Positions 1-11,021 of a DNA stretch of 64,000 nucleotides are shown here, in pieces. The stretch's first letter is position 1. Every line of letters begins with the position of its first letter. The position numbers were made by a program, and so were the translations under genes. The DNA is from Epiperipatus broadwayi (taxonomy: Eukaryota > Onychophora > Udeonychophora > Euonychophora > Peripatidae): contig JAQFVV010000018.1 of the NCBI GenBank assembly GCA_028023455.1, positions 7,905,274 to 7,969,273 of the forward strand, in the 5' to 3' direction. The notes below the pieces were generated by a model. That model did not search any database. It was not told the DNA's origin and saw nothing but the letters and a program-made list of their open reading frames with translations.

Positions 1-716
1 GATTTAGAGAAATATTCTTTGAAAGATATTGCACATGCTAAAACATTTAAATAGTACCAACATTTATGAACATTATATACACATATATGCATTCATGATT
101 ATTAGTAATAATATATAATCTAAAATGCATAAAGCTACATCAGAAATTACATGAAGATAATTATACCACATATATAACTTTAAAGATTCTAGCTGATAAA
201 ATTAAAAGTTACAAACTTAATATGATTACTGATAATGTAAAAATTCAACTATTCACTCTACAGAACTGCTGTGCGTATGTGTACAGGTATTAAAAAAGAT
301 AAGTAAACAAATAAATAGAAATGGATTAAACGGACAATTATAAACTGATCAATAATGGAAGATTTGAAGTTTTGATTAATAAATATAGAATATAAAAAAA
401 AATTAAAATGTATAATATATAAAAAGGTAATAAATATCTAGAGAGGTAAATAAAAATGTATGTGGCTATATAATACTGATTATAAGATAGAATATATATA
501 TATATAAAATGTAAAATTATATGTTCATGTATATTTGTATTCATATATTTATATAGTGTTTGTTATAGTGAGTTATAAAAAAGCATTGTAAAAAGTAAAA
601 AAAAACATACATAATATTAATGAGGTTATAAATGATATGGATTAATAAATTAAAGTATATAAAATATATATAAATAAGGAGTTGCAGTGATTATTGATAA
701 AAGTTAATTTAAATAA
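1..716. other. AT-rich non-coding DNA
   Basis: No gene, conserved motif or repeat unit is recognised. Open frames here are only low-complexity Ile/Tyr/Leu runs produced by A+T bias. By position it should lie in UCHL5 intron 4 or further downstream in that gene, whose remaining exons were not found in the window. Confidence 0.6.
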
Positions 717-1516
717 TATATAATAGAGAGAGCTAGATTGCAGTTTATGGATAATAAAAGAATAGCCAAAATGATATTTAATTGGGTTATGAGTAAAGGG
801 CAGGTAACAAGATGGGTGAGAAAGATAATGCAGTATGCAAAAGATTTAGATAAAGAATTTATATCAATATATTTGTACAAAAGATGGGATGATTGTGTTA
901 GGAGGATTGTTAAGTGTTATAGTGGTAAGGAATTAGATAAAAGAATAGATTTATTAATAAAGAATAGGGAGTTAGAGAGATGGAGAACAAGTATGGAGTA
1001 AAAAGAGTTTAAATATATATATAGAAATAAACAGAATATTAGGTGTGAGTTAATATATGATAATAGTAAGGAAAGTAGTTTATTGTTTAAGGCTCGAATG
1101 GGATCTTTAGCAACAAGAGAATATACATGTAAAGGGAAAAATATGGGTAATTTAGTCTGTAAATTATCTAAGAAAGGAATAGAAAATATTAGGCATCTGT
1201 TAATTGAATGTAAATGCTTGAAAACAGAAAGGGCACATATAATAAAGTTATGGAAGAATAAATATGAAAAAAGTGATTATACAGAAAGTGGATTATTGGT
1301 TTTTATGCTGGGTTTGGGAAAAGATAAGGGGGATTTAGATATAAAGGCCATAGAGTTGACAAAGATTATGTTGTGGAAATGGGATGGAGCAGAATATGGG
1401 AAAACTTAGACTGGGGAATGGAAAATAAAGTGGCTAACAGGTTTCTCTGGGCATAATTGTTGAGAGATTCTTGACTCCGTTTAAGGAGAAGCTACAGTAT
1501 ATCACATCACATCAAA
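717..1516 (+). pseudogene. LINE ORF2 C-terminal relic with 3' tail
   Basis: One reading frame runs from about 717 to the TAG at 1407-1409 with a single in-frame stop (TAA 999-1001). Its second half reads like the C-terminal end of non-LTR retrotransposon ORF2: LLFKARMGSLATREYT, then a Cys/His-type stretch (IRHLLIECKCLKTER), and a basic/tryptophan-rich end. This resembles the region downstream of the RT domain (zf-RVT-like) in several LINE clades. About 90 bp after the stop the sequence ends in a short ATCAC repeat (around 1500-1512), typical of a LINE 3' terminus. The reverse-transcriptase domain is absent, so this is a 5'-truncated dead copy. The clade is not determined. It is unrelated in sequence to the RTE copies at 3.2-5.8 kb and 56.7 kb. 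Confidence 0.6.
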
Positions 1517-1909
1517 TTTTAAAAAAAATGTTTTGTTTTTTTTTGGAAATTTTTAAGAAACTGAAATAATAGTAAGTAGATTAAAAAGATAAATTTTAAA
1601 AAAAATATTAATAACAAATGACTGAATAAGAGAATACTAGATATTATATATGAATTATTTTTAGTAAATTGATCATTGTTGAAGAAAGAAATATATAAGG
1701 ATAAAATCATAAGTATTTTATTAATTTGGGGATAATAAATTTAGTTTTATATTAATTTACTTTATAATGATTAGTAATAAATAGAAGATATTAAAATATA
1801 ATGAGCTAATATATTTAAATTAATGGTTGATCTAAATATATATAGTCAGAAATACATGTGTAATCATATTAATTTTATATTTCAGTTTAATGTCATTTAT
1901 TTTATCCAG
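1517..1909. other. AT-rich spacer
   Basis: Very A+T-rich DNA between the LINE 3' end and the target-site duplication of the large foldback element. No feature is seen. Confidence 0.6.
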
Positions 1910-1917
1910 ATTATTTT
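1910..1917. repeat. 8-bp target-site duplication (left)
   Basis: ATTATTTT directly precedes the first base of the long inverted repeat. The same octamer follows its last base at 12260-12267. An 8-bp duplication is the signature of a cut-and-paste DNA transposon (hAT, P, Merlin and KDZ groups use 8 bp). Confidence 0.85.
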
Positions 1918-1945
1918 GGTACTTTAACCTGACCTGCTATGTCGT

Positions 1946-2200
1946 CGCTAGCGGCGCTGTTTCTGTGTTTTCACACAGAACATACAGGGTAGGGGCCTCG
2001 AAAGCAGACGACGCTTTTTCCTGCCGCTAGGTGGCGCTGTTCACCATGCGTACGCACAGGAACCTTCCACAAGCTAGCTGGCAGCTTACATCGTCTGCTA
2101 CCAAGAACCTAGGTGGCGCTGATTGCCGTAAAAACACATCTAGCTTATGTGTCGTCTGCTATCAGAACCTACCAAGATTCTAGCCCACTACGCGGCGCTG
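1946..2200 (+). repeat. Four ~80-bp subterminal repeats, CTCF-like
   Basis: Four copies of a C/T-A-G-N-GGCGCTG block occur at 1946-1959, 2024-2039, 2107-2121 and 2184-2200, spaced 78, 83 and 77 bp. Each of the last two is preceded by a TCGTCTGCTA-type block. The clearest copy, CCGCTAGGTGGCGCTG, resembles the known CTCF core recognition sequence. Repeated subterminal motifs are also how many transposases bind their ends, so transposase binding is an equal alternative. The array is mirrored in the right arm at 11979-12231. Confidence 0.65.
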
Positions 2201-3178
2201 TTTCTCCACGTTACACACGGTAAAAACAGCAACCTCTAAATGCCTCATTGCTAACGTTTATGAACATAGTACTTAAAACATTCAGGGCCTATAATGTACA
2301 GGGGTGAATAATTTATAAAGTCATAACTATTTAAATATACGGTCAAACGTAATAATTTTACATTCTATTTCACCATTTCATGAATCGATGTATTTTTAAA
2401 GTATGACTTTGTAAAAAGCGATCTGTTTTTTTAATTATTTACTCTAAAAGTGGGTTTTTTTTTTTTTGTAAATAAAACAAAACGTAATTTTTTTTTTTTA
2501 AAAAAAAAGCTAATTTTTTTTCCTACGGCAGTATATCGTTCAAAAATGTATTATTTTAAAAGATTATTGTTTGTAAAACTTTTTTTTTTACACTTTCAAT
2601 TAATATTTTCAATAAATTTTAAAGTAATATAAATTATATTTCGGTTTATAGATTACTATTTCGAAAAATAAAGTGTTATTTGCGTGCTGGGTATACCGTG
2701 TGCTTGTTACTCGCAAGCAATAATTCGAAGATCTGTTTATCAAAACTTTCTCTCACAATAATATTAAAGGCATAAATATTTATTGAAATTGTATTTAAAA
2801 TTTTAGAATCATTTTAATAACTAAAAATGTCATATACTCACAAGGAAATTTCAAAATAATAGGTTTAATAAGTACCGTATGAGAAAAGTAAGATATTATA
2901 CAGAGTCAGAAAAAAAAAAAAAGATTTAGAGCAAAATATATATACATTTAATATCTTTATTGATGGTTGGAATTTAAAAAGTTTCTTTCAAAACTGATGC
3001 TCGTGTTAGGCTTGTATACTGTTAAAATTAAAACTATTAGTCCTCATAAATAATTTGGAAGACATTGCCTGTCAAAATTGGATGATCATTGAAAATTATA
3101 TATGATCTTAATAGCCTAAAATTCAGAAGCCTGATAGTACTGTCTTTGCCAGTGCACTGTTTCTTTCTTTCATTATTG

Positions 3179-5780
3179 ATACATAAGTAAGAACAGGTAA
3201 AACACATTTATTAAAAATCTTCCTTTACAGACACGTAGATATATTTCCTTTTAGTATCAAGTTATTTCTACCAAAAGCACTCCAACCAAGTTTAATCCTA
3301 TGATTAATTTCATCCATTATGTTTCCATCTGTATTAATAATCTGACCAAGGTGTTTGTAACTGTTAACTTCTTCTAACTCATCATAATCAATCTTTATTT
3401 TCATATTTTGAGCAAACACATAGGTATATTTCCTTTTAGTATCAAGTTATTTCTACCAAAAGCACTCCAACCAAGTTTAATTCTATGATTAATTTCATCC
3501 ATTATGTTTCCATCTGTATTAATAATCTGACCAAGGTGTTTTTAACTGTTAACTTCTTCTAACTCATCATAATCAATCTTTATTTTCATATTTTGAGAAA
3601 ATCCATTAAACATTACTTTAGTCTTTTAACATTTATCTTTAGTCCTACTTTCATCTGATAACTCCTGCAACATTTCCTGCAGCTCTGAAGCATAAGTTGC
3701 AAAAACAACCACATCATCTGCAAAATCTAAATGACTTAAATAATCTCCATTTACTTTCACTCCTTTAGCTTCCCATTTTAATCCACAAAATATTTCTTGC
3801 AGCACTGCTGTAAAAAGTTTTGGAGATATGGAGTCACCCTGTCTTACACTCTTCTCAATGTTGACTTTCCCAGTATCATTATCTAATCTAATTGTTGCTG
3901 TTGCATTTTTATAAATATTCTTTAAAATTTGACAATATCTTGGGTCTATACCTTGATGATCCAATGCTTTAATCACTGAAGAAAAGTTTATAGATTCAAA
4001 TGCCTTTTCATAGTCTACAAATCCAAAACATAATGGCAACTCATATTCATTTGTCCTTTCTATAACTTCTCTCAATACCTGGATATGATCTCCTGTACTA
4101 AAACCACTTTTAAATCCAGCTTGTTCTCTTGGTTGGGGGAAATCCAATGTTCTCTGTAGACGAGTTGTAACTATCTTGGTAAAAAATTTGTATGTAACTG
4201 ATAAAAGGCTGATAGGTCTGTAATTTCTAATATCCTCTTTATCACCTTTTTTAAATATTAATATTAATACTGCATTCTTCCAATCATCTGGTACATCTTT
4301 ATCATTTAGACATTTGGTATATAACATTGCTAAAAAAAATTCTATTTTTTTCCCCTGCTTCTTTAAATATATCAATTATAATTCTACTATTACCTGGAAT
4401 CTGGAATCTTTTCCTTCTTCATATATTTAATTGCATGTCTCACTTCTTCATTTAAAATTCTGGGTAATTCAGAAGATGTCATAGATATAGGAGGTATTTG
4501 TTCTTTATTACTATATAATTCTTTATAAAAGTCTTCTATCCATTTCATGATGTCATCTCTCTTTTTAGTAATAATTCCAGCTTTTTTTTTTATTGCAGAT
4601 ATGAATTTCCTACCAATACCAAAATGTTGTTTTACACTTTTGAGACTTTCATTCCCTTCTGCTGCTTTCCTTGCTAGTTCACAGTTATACTTTCTTATAT
4701 CATTTTCAAATCTTTTCTGCATCATTTTACAAAATTTGAGATATTCAATTCTTTTTAACGCATCATTTTTGTATATCTTCATATTCCTTCTTTTCTTCAT
4801 AAATTCTCTAGTCTCAGTAGAAATTTTATTGATCAAGTGCTGTTGCAGTTTTTAAAAGTATATCAGTTGTTTTCATATTAATTTCATTCAAATCTGAATC
4901 ATGTTCAAAATCTACTAATACTTGAAACCTATTTGTAAGTTCTATTTTAAATTCATTAGAATGTTTCTGAAAATTAGGAATATCAACTGTAAATATTGTT
5001 TTTCTTAATAATTTTTGTCTCTCTAGTTTTGCATTAACATGTATTTCACATCTTACTAACCGATGATCACTTCCTCTGTTAAATTTATTAAGAACATTAC
5101 AATCTTGAAATATGTATTTTCTGTTAGTCAAAATATAATCCAATTCTGCTGTACTTTCATTTGGATGCTTCCATGTCCATTTCCTTTTAACATTTTTCTC
5201 AAAATAATTCATAATATAAAGTTTTCCTTTTCCTGCAAACTCCACAAGTCTCTGTCCTCTCTCATTTCTATTACCATAACCAAAATTACCGCCAGCACTT
5301 TCATCTTTCATTTGTTTACCAATTCTAGCATTAAAGTCTCCCATAACAATTTTAAAATGTTGTTAACTCTGATCAAAAGCCTTTTGTGCATCCATATAAA
5401 AATCTTCTACTACTTCATCACTTTGAGAACTTGTTGGGGCATAAACCTGAATTATCTGCATTTGGTATCTGCTATTAAGTTGTATAACTAATCTTGCCAC
5501 TCTGTCCGATACACCATCAATCTCCATAATGTTGTTCTTTCACTTTTTATTTATAATGAATACTACTCCACTTGTATTTCCAATATTTGTGCCTTTATAA
5601 TAGAGTACATGTTCACTTTTTAAAACAATTGTCTCTTCGCCTTTTCTTCTAACTTCACAAAGTCCAATAATATCCCATTTAATATAAGACAGTTTTTCTT
5701 CTAACTCTTGCAATCTTTCTTCACTTGAAAGTGATCTGCTGTTGTAAGTACCTAAATAAAAAAAGGCATCATCAAATGGC
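3179..5780 (-). pseudogene. RTE-type LINE ORF2, broken (endonuclease + RT)
   Basis: Minus-strand reading recovers, in order, an AP-endonuclease-like domain and a reverse transcriptase. The endonuclease N-terminal part, about 5780-5345, is broken by frameshifts. The open piece 5344-4826 has MGDFNARIG and the catalytic SDHRLV motif. A linker follows at 4836-4390. The RT at 4375-3626 has NYRPISLLS, GFVDYEKAFES, VRQGDSISP and the active-site block FADDVVVFA. The C-terminal part past LGQIINTDGN is duplicated (see 3226-3611) and ends at 3179, well short of the C-terminus seen in the 56.7 kb copy. The gene product would nick DNA and copy its RNA by target-primed reverse transcription. Several stops and frameshifts make it inactive. 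The 3' part lies in the left arm of the foldback element and the 5' part in its unpaired centre. Confidence 0.88.
3226..3611 (-). repeat. ~185-bp tandem duplication inside RTE ORF
   Basis: The segment encoding QNMKIKIDYDELEEVNSY through LILKGNI occurs twice in a row. The period, measured on the mirrored copy at 10602 and 10787, is 185 bp and shifts the frame. The same duplication is in the right arm, so it pre-dates formation of the palindrome or was copied by gene conversion. Confidence 0.85.
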
Positions 5781-6591
5781 AGCCTGTGTCCACAATCAGG
5801 GGTTCTGAGCAGCCTCTGCCTTCGGCCACCAACTGCTGCCTTGGTTGGTGACTTTACAGTCTCCTGGGAATAAGGGCCATGATTTTTTTTTGTCTGTCAT
5901 AATTGTATATATATATTGGAAAAATATTATCATTTACACAAGCATTCATTCTGCCTTATCAGGCAACTGAGAAGAAAGTCCATGGTGTTTTTTGATCTTA
6001 AACTCAGAGGTAAAAATCCAATAACCTCGTCATGCTAGCTAATGCGTGTTGGTGAGCAGCCCATCCATGTTTATATACTATATGAATAATCACATAGTAA
6101 TAACAGCTGCAATGACAAGAACATATGGAGTGGACATTAAGAATTTGCCTTGCTCAGTTTCTTTAAGGCCTCCAAGAGGAATGAAAGGGTTTCCTTTCAA
6201 TTAATAGGATGACAAGAAATTTGTAACCTCCTGAGTGAAGACAATTTCTTGCATTAAATCAAATCTTAATGATTAATCAAAGTAAATTATAGTTTATTAG
6301 TTGATATTGTGAAATTGGTAAATATTTAAGTGTCTCTGTTGGGTGATATATATTAAAATTTGTCTATTTAGAAATTCATTTATAGATTCATTAAACCACC
6401 TAACTACTCACAAACATTATATTAGAAAATCTGTAGAGATTCTAACCAGTAAATAAATTCAAGTATATTTATTATCTCCTTTAAGTTTGCCACTGTTTTC
6501 TGTTTGATCACAACGCCATAAGTTAATAATTGTTGAAATCTACCGGAAAAATGCTATAATACATCATAATGACAATTCTAGAGATATCATT
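5781..6591. other. Centre of foldback element, no gene
   Basis: Positions 5781-5890 are probable RTE 5' untranslated sequence (GC-richer, no frame). From 5890 to 6591 there is unassigned AT-rich sequence up to the start of the right-arm RTE piece. No TIR or ORF is seen. Confidence 0.5.
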
Positions 6592-6688
6592 CAGGTATAG
6601 ATCCAAGATATTGTCATATTTTAAAGAATATTTATAAAAATGCAACAGCAACAATTAGATTAGATAATGATACTGGGAAAGTCAACAT
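6592..6688 (+). pseudogene. RTE fragment, 5' part of split right arm
   Basis: About 97 bp matching RTE RT sequence in plus orientation (ILKNIYKNATATIRL region). It ends in AAAGTCAACAT, where the 3.64 kb insertion begins. The reading continues at 10331. Confidence 0.85.
6678..6688. repeat. 11-bp target-site duplication (left)
   Basis: AAAGTCAACAT here and at 10331-10341 flank the insertion. The uninterrupted RTE copy at 57044-57054 has this 11-mer once, so the empty site is known from within the window. Confidence 0.88.
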
Positions 6689-8309
6689 ATTAAAGTAATT
6701 TCCTTGAATTATTAAATAGAAAACATTTTTGTAAAGCATGTTTATATATATTATTTGAAGTATATTTCTAATATTTAATGTAATGGGTGCTTTATAATTA
6801 ACAATTTTATAATTAATGAATATAAATAAATATAAGAAGTAATTTTCTTTTGAGTGGTATGTTAAAGAATTATAATTTCTTTGTTCCTAATATGAAAGAT
6901 ACTTTCTATATCTTTTTTCATATCATTAATTTGAATTATTTGAAAGTAAGACAAAAGAGTTACTAATGAATAATATTTTTACCTAATTTTTCATATTGTT
7001 AGGTTCAACTCTAAATTATCTTAAATATCATAAGAATTAAGAGGTTATTAAATGTTTAGGTATTTAGCTTTTATTGGTACATAATTAGATATGAATGAAA
7101 TTAGAGTTTTATTTTGTATATTATTATCTTTAAAATGAATCACAAATTATGCTTCCCCCTTCCCTAATGCAATTTGAGAATGTTTGTAATTTTTATTTTT
7201 ATGAGATTAGTCAAATAATTTAAATATTTAGGTTCAAGAATACAAAAATTGGATAGTTACAATAGTTGTAGGCTTCATAATTGCCCAGTCACAAAATTAA
7301 GGTGTAGCTGCAGTACAAGTTATAAATGAAATTCTATGGAGAAGTCCAAAGATACTAAACCATTTTAATAGCACTTTATAGTAAAAACAATTACTGTGCG
7401 CATTGGATTTCTGACGTTCAATGCTCATATCTTAATTAAAAACAATTAGGGAACAAATAATTTTAAAAAATTTTCAGGAGAAAAAAAGAAAACAGACGAA
7501 AATCTTTGACCATTGATCATTTTTTATTAATCTGAGCTAGGATGAAATAGTGAATGCCCATGCCTTATTCACTCCAATTTTATTTAAGTATAAATTTGGT
7601 CACTTAACTACTGGAGGCATTCAATCAAGAGCACGATGTGCAGTGCTAAATATTCTAGAAATTAATGTTTGTGTGTGTGTTGGGGGAGGGAGAATCAATG
7701 GTCTGGCATTTGGTCAACTCAAATACAATTACTAGCTTTTTAATAACAGTGATTTTAATATACATCATTAGACCTGAAATTATCTTGACTGCTATAAAAC
7801 AGACTTATCTTCTGATAGATTTTCATCTCACCCAAAGCAATGTCATTCTGATTGTAATGCTTTGCATAAGTCTCATTTACTAAGTCAAAGACTTATGATT
7901 TGGAGGTGAATAACACAGGTGATGAATGAACATATAAAAATTTTGCAGTTTTAATTTTAATAAAGAACAACTATTGATAAGCAAATATTCTATAAAAACA
8001 AAAATAAATGAATTTAGGAAAAGTTACTGATTTTAGCTTTTTCAGAATTTCAAAATATGATATACGTGTGTAAACAACATCCCATTAATAGTTAAATCCC
8101 CCAGCCAGATAGTTGATTAATAAAACCTCAAAATATCTAGTCAACATACCATTGCAGTCAAATTCCTTACTACAATAGGTGTTTCAATTCAAATAAGTCT
8201 TTAGACTATTCTGGAGAAACAAAAACAGTCCCAAGCATTATACATATTGACTTGAAAACAGGAAATGTTTATCTGAAAATTTGTGATGATAGGGATTTTA
8301 CCTGTAATT

Positions 8310-8590
8310 ATATATTCAACTATTTCCATCATCTGTTATTAATTATGAAATATTTTTAAAAGATATCAAACTTTATTTAAACTTTTAAATACATTCAACT
8401 GTTAGCAAAGCATACAGATTAATTTATTACAACATTTTGAGTGCTGTTTTTTTCTCATCTCTTCTTCAAATGTTGCTGGCCTTACCAGTGACAGTACTAG
8501 CATGGAAATTGAACCTTCGATTTTTAGTTTTGTGAATTTAAGATAATGCTTGCTCTTACTAATTAGGCTATTCTGAAAAATCAAGTCACT
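8310..8590 (-). mobile_element. tRNA-derived SINE relic (HH family copy)
   Basis: The reverse complement aligns end to end with the better copy at 35137-35431. It has an A-box-like start (TAGCCTAATTAGTAAGAGCA), a B-box-like GGTTCAATTTCC, then GCCAGCAACATTTGAAGAAG, and an AAGTTTAAATAAAGTTT tail. The hammerhead-like core is decayed here (TTGAAGA and CAAAA in place of CTGAAGA and GAAAC). No inverted arm precedes the tRNA-like head, unlike the 35 kb copy. Confidence 0.7.
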
Positions 8591-8759
8591 AGAAATTTTA
8601 TATATTTATCTATGAAGATTCTCTTGGTTTCTCCAGTTTTTTTAAGGGCAAGGTTAATGAGTAGTTTTGAAATATTATGAATTATTTACATTAGACTGAT
8701 TTATAAAGTTATCTACTATAAATGTGAATGGTTTATACAAATTTTACTTTTTACTTTCT

Positions 8760-10000
8760 GCCCGTTATTTTTCTTGTCCAATGTATTTTAGGTGCATTTG
8801 GTTTTTCTTTTTAATCATTACTTTTTGCTCTTTTAATTACGTATTTTGAAATGAGTCAGATGATTTCAGCCATATATGTTCTTCCATATTCACATGGTAT
8901 TTCATAGATGCAGTTTTTGTGTTTCAATATTTGCAGTTTGTGTTTTATAGAAGTTAGACTTTTTCATAGGGCACTTATGACTTTGGAAAGGAATCTTAAT
9001 ATACTGATCACAGATTTTCTTTAGTTTAGCTGCAATTACTAATATCTATGGATACGCTTTAATACCTATAATTGTTTTTTCTTATGGTGTTTCTTTTAGT
9101 TGGCTATTTCATAATGATAGCTGATGGATAAGTATTTTTCATGAGAGTTTATGCTATATGATTTTTCTTTTTCCAAGTTATTGGTTTCTGAATAAGAATT
9201 TTTATTCTGATTAGAGTGTGTGAGTTTTCTGTTGATTGTAATTTTGATTTTGCTATGAGGGAATCTTGTCAAAAGAAAATTAAGAACTGTAGTGTCTGTT
9301 CATGTTTTAATTCTATTGTGAATTTAATTAAAAGAACATAATTATTGATAGTATCCAGAATGTTTGTAGTAATGCTCTACCATATGGCCATAGAAAAGCC
9401 AGACTTTAATTGTAGATAGAATTTTATTTATGGTTGTAGTTTCAAGTTCTTCCATGTAAATATTGCTGATCAGAGATAGCAATAAGGAATCAAAAAGCAT
9501 CTTTTGATTTTGTTGGAAGAATTCTATAGTATATAATAATAGTATGCTGTGCAGAATGTTAAGTGTAATAAACTATCAATTGGAAGAATTATTCTGGTTT
9601 GTACACTACTATTGTTATTTAATCTTTTTTTTTACATTAGATAATGCTTCATCACAGAGTACTTTTGTGATTAAGTTTTTCACATCAAAATTTACCAATA
9701 TGTTAGTTCTTTCACTTTTCATGTTGATTAATTCTACAATTTTCTTAGAATCTCTAACACAGAACTGTCTCTTGTATGCCAAAGGACTAAGAACATTAGA
9801 ATTTTTGATATAGTGAGTTTTCAGAATTAACAATAGATCTTAATGGAACCTGGCCTTTATTGATTTTAGATGACCACAAAGATGTGGAATTTTTGCCAAA
9901 ATATGTCAATCTAATTTTTTCTGAATCATTGAAATAGCTGTGATCAGGGATGCTTTCTGAATAATATTTACAGTTGTGATTCATAGCTAGTATGGGACTT
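8760..10000 (-). pseudogene. Penelope-like reverse transcriptase + GIY-YIG relic
   Basis: Successive minus-strand frames give the RT landmarks of Penelope-like elements. KINKGQVPLRSIVNS is near 9870. SPLAYKRQFCVRDSKKIVEL and ILVNFDVKNLITKVLCDEAL lie at 9790-9640. DSLLLSLISNIYMEELE is at 9500-9430 (the G-SPLSP-IANIYME motif). The catalytic YVDD position is decayed to YGHM near 9375. Farther downstream, IYEIPCEYGRTYMAE at about 8909-8865 fits the GIY...YIG-E core of the GIY-YIG nuclease typical of this class, followed by a basic stretch. Many stops and frameshifts make it a dead copy. Known family role: RT plus GIY-YIG endonuclease drive retrotransposition. The order RT then GIY-YIG and the motif spacing are what identify it. 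Confidence 0.82.
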
Positions 10001-10330
10001 TTAGTCTGTTGGGAGAAGCTCTTATTGTATCATAATTACTATTATCCATTTACAAATGTTACATTGCTCTTGCTAGCAGGAAGAATGCTTATAGATTTGT
10101 CTAGTTTAAGATTTAATAGATTTTTCTCTCAACATAAGTGATATTAGATTTGTATTGTTGGTGTCTCATTTTCCAGCGTAATTTTGCTTTCTCTTAACAA
10201 AGTCTCACTTGCAGTCTAAATAATTCTGTCTGGGAATGAATTAGAGGATTTAGTTATAAGCTTTTAGAAGCTGATTGGAAAACTCTTATGAAATCTTTAT
10301 CAGTAAATTTATTTTTTAACAAAGATTATT

Positions 10331-11021
10331 AAAGTCAACATTGAGAAGGGTGTAAGACAAGGTGACTCCATATCTCCAAAACTTTTTACAACAGTGCTGC
10401 AAGAAATATTTTGTGGATTAAAATGGGAAGCTAAACGAGTGAAAGTAAATGGAGATTATTTAAGTCATTTAGATTTTGCAGATGATGTAGTTGTTTTTGC
10501 AACTTATGCTTCAGAGCTGCAGGAAATGTTGCAGAAGTTATCAGATGAAAGTAGGACTAAAGATAAATGTTAAAAGACTAAAGTAATGTTTAATGGATTT
10601 TCTCAAAATATGAAAATAAAGATTGATTATGATGAGTTAGAAGAAGTTAACAGTTACAAATACCTTGGTCAGATTATTAATACAGATGGAAACATAATGG
10701 ATGAAATTAATCATAGAATTAAACTTGGTTGGAGTGCTTTTGGTAGAAATAACTTGATACTAAAAGGAAATATACCTATGTGTTTGCTCAAAATATGAAA
10801 ATAAAGATTGATTATGATGAGCTAGAAGAAGTTAACAGTTACAAACACCTTGGTCAGATTATTAATACAGATGGAAACATAATGGATGAAATTAATCATA
10901 GGATTAAACTTGGTTGGAGTGCTTTTGGTAGAAATAACTTGATACTAAAAGGAAATATATCTACGTGTCTGTAAAGGAAGATTTTTAATAAATGTGTTTT
11001 ACCTGTTCTTACTTATGTATC
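10331..11021 (+). pseudogene. RTE LINE fragment in right arm
   Basis: Continues the RTE reverse transcriptase after the insertion: VNIEKGVRQGDSISP, LSHLDFADDVVVFATY, then a stop (TAA at 10570-10572). The tandemly duplicated QNMKIKIDYDELEEV...LILKGNI block follows at about 10597-10975. The match to LINE sequence ends near 11021, where arm-specific DNA starts. It is the reverse complement of 3179-3866 in the left arm with few differences. Confidence 0.88.

Larger units (their letters stand above)
1918..3964 (+). repeat. Left inverted arm of foldback element
   Basis: Mirrors 12259 back to 10342 and then 6688 back to 6592. The outer 400 bp is GC-richer than its surroundings. Positions 2450-2600 are poly-T rich. 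Positions 2640-3178 are AT-rich without an ORF. Positions 3179-3964 are the RTE fragment in antisense orientation. Confidence 0.88.
6689..10330 (-). mobile_element. 3.64 kb insertion with a Penelope-like element
   Basis: Inserted into the right-arm RTE sequence with an 11-bp target duplication. Its decayed RT/GIY-YIG frame reads on the minus strand from about 10000 to 8800. Downstream of it in the same orientation sits a tRNA-derived SINE relic (8310-8590). From 8300 down to 6689 I see no coding potential. The variable, longer-than-transposon target duplication fits target-primed insertion by a Penelope-like element. Alternatively the segment is a composite of several insertions. Confidence 0.7.

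Noticed and set aside
6689-10330. TIR-type DNA transposon for the 3.64 kb insertion
   Set aside because: Ends (ATTAAAGTAATT and AAAGATTATT) are not clear inverted repeats, and the coding content is Penelope-like; an 11-bp duplication fits retrotransposition better.
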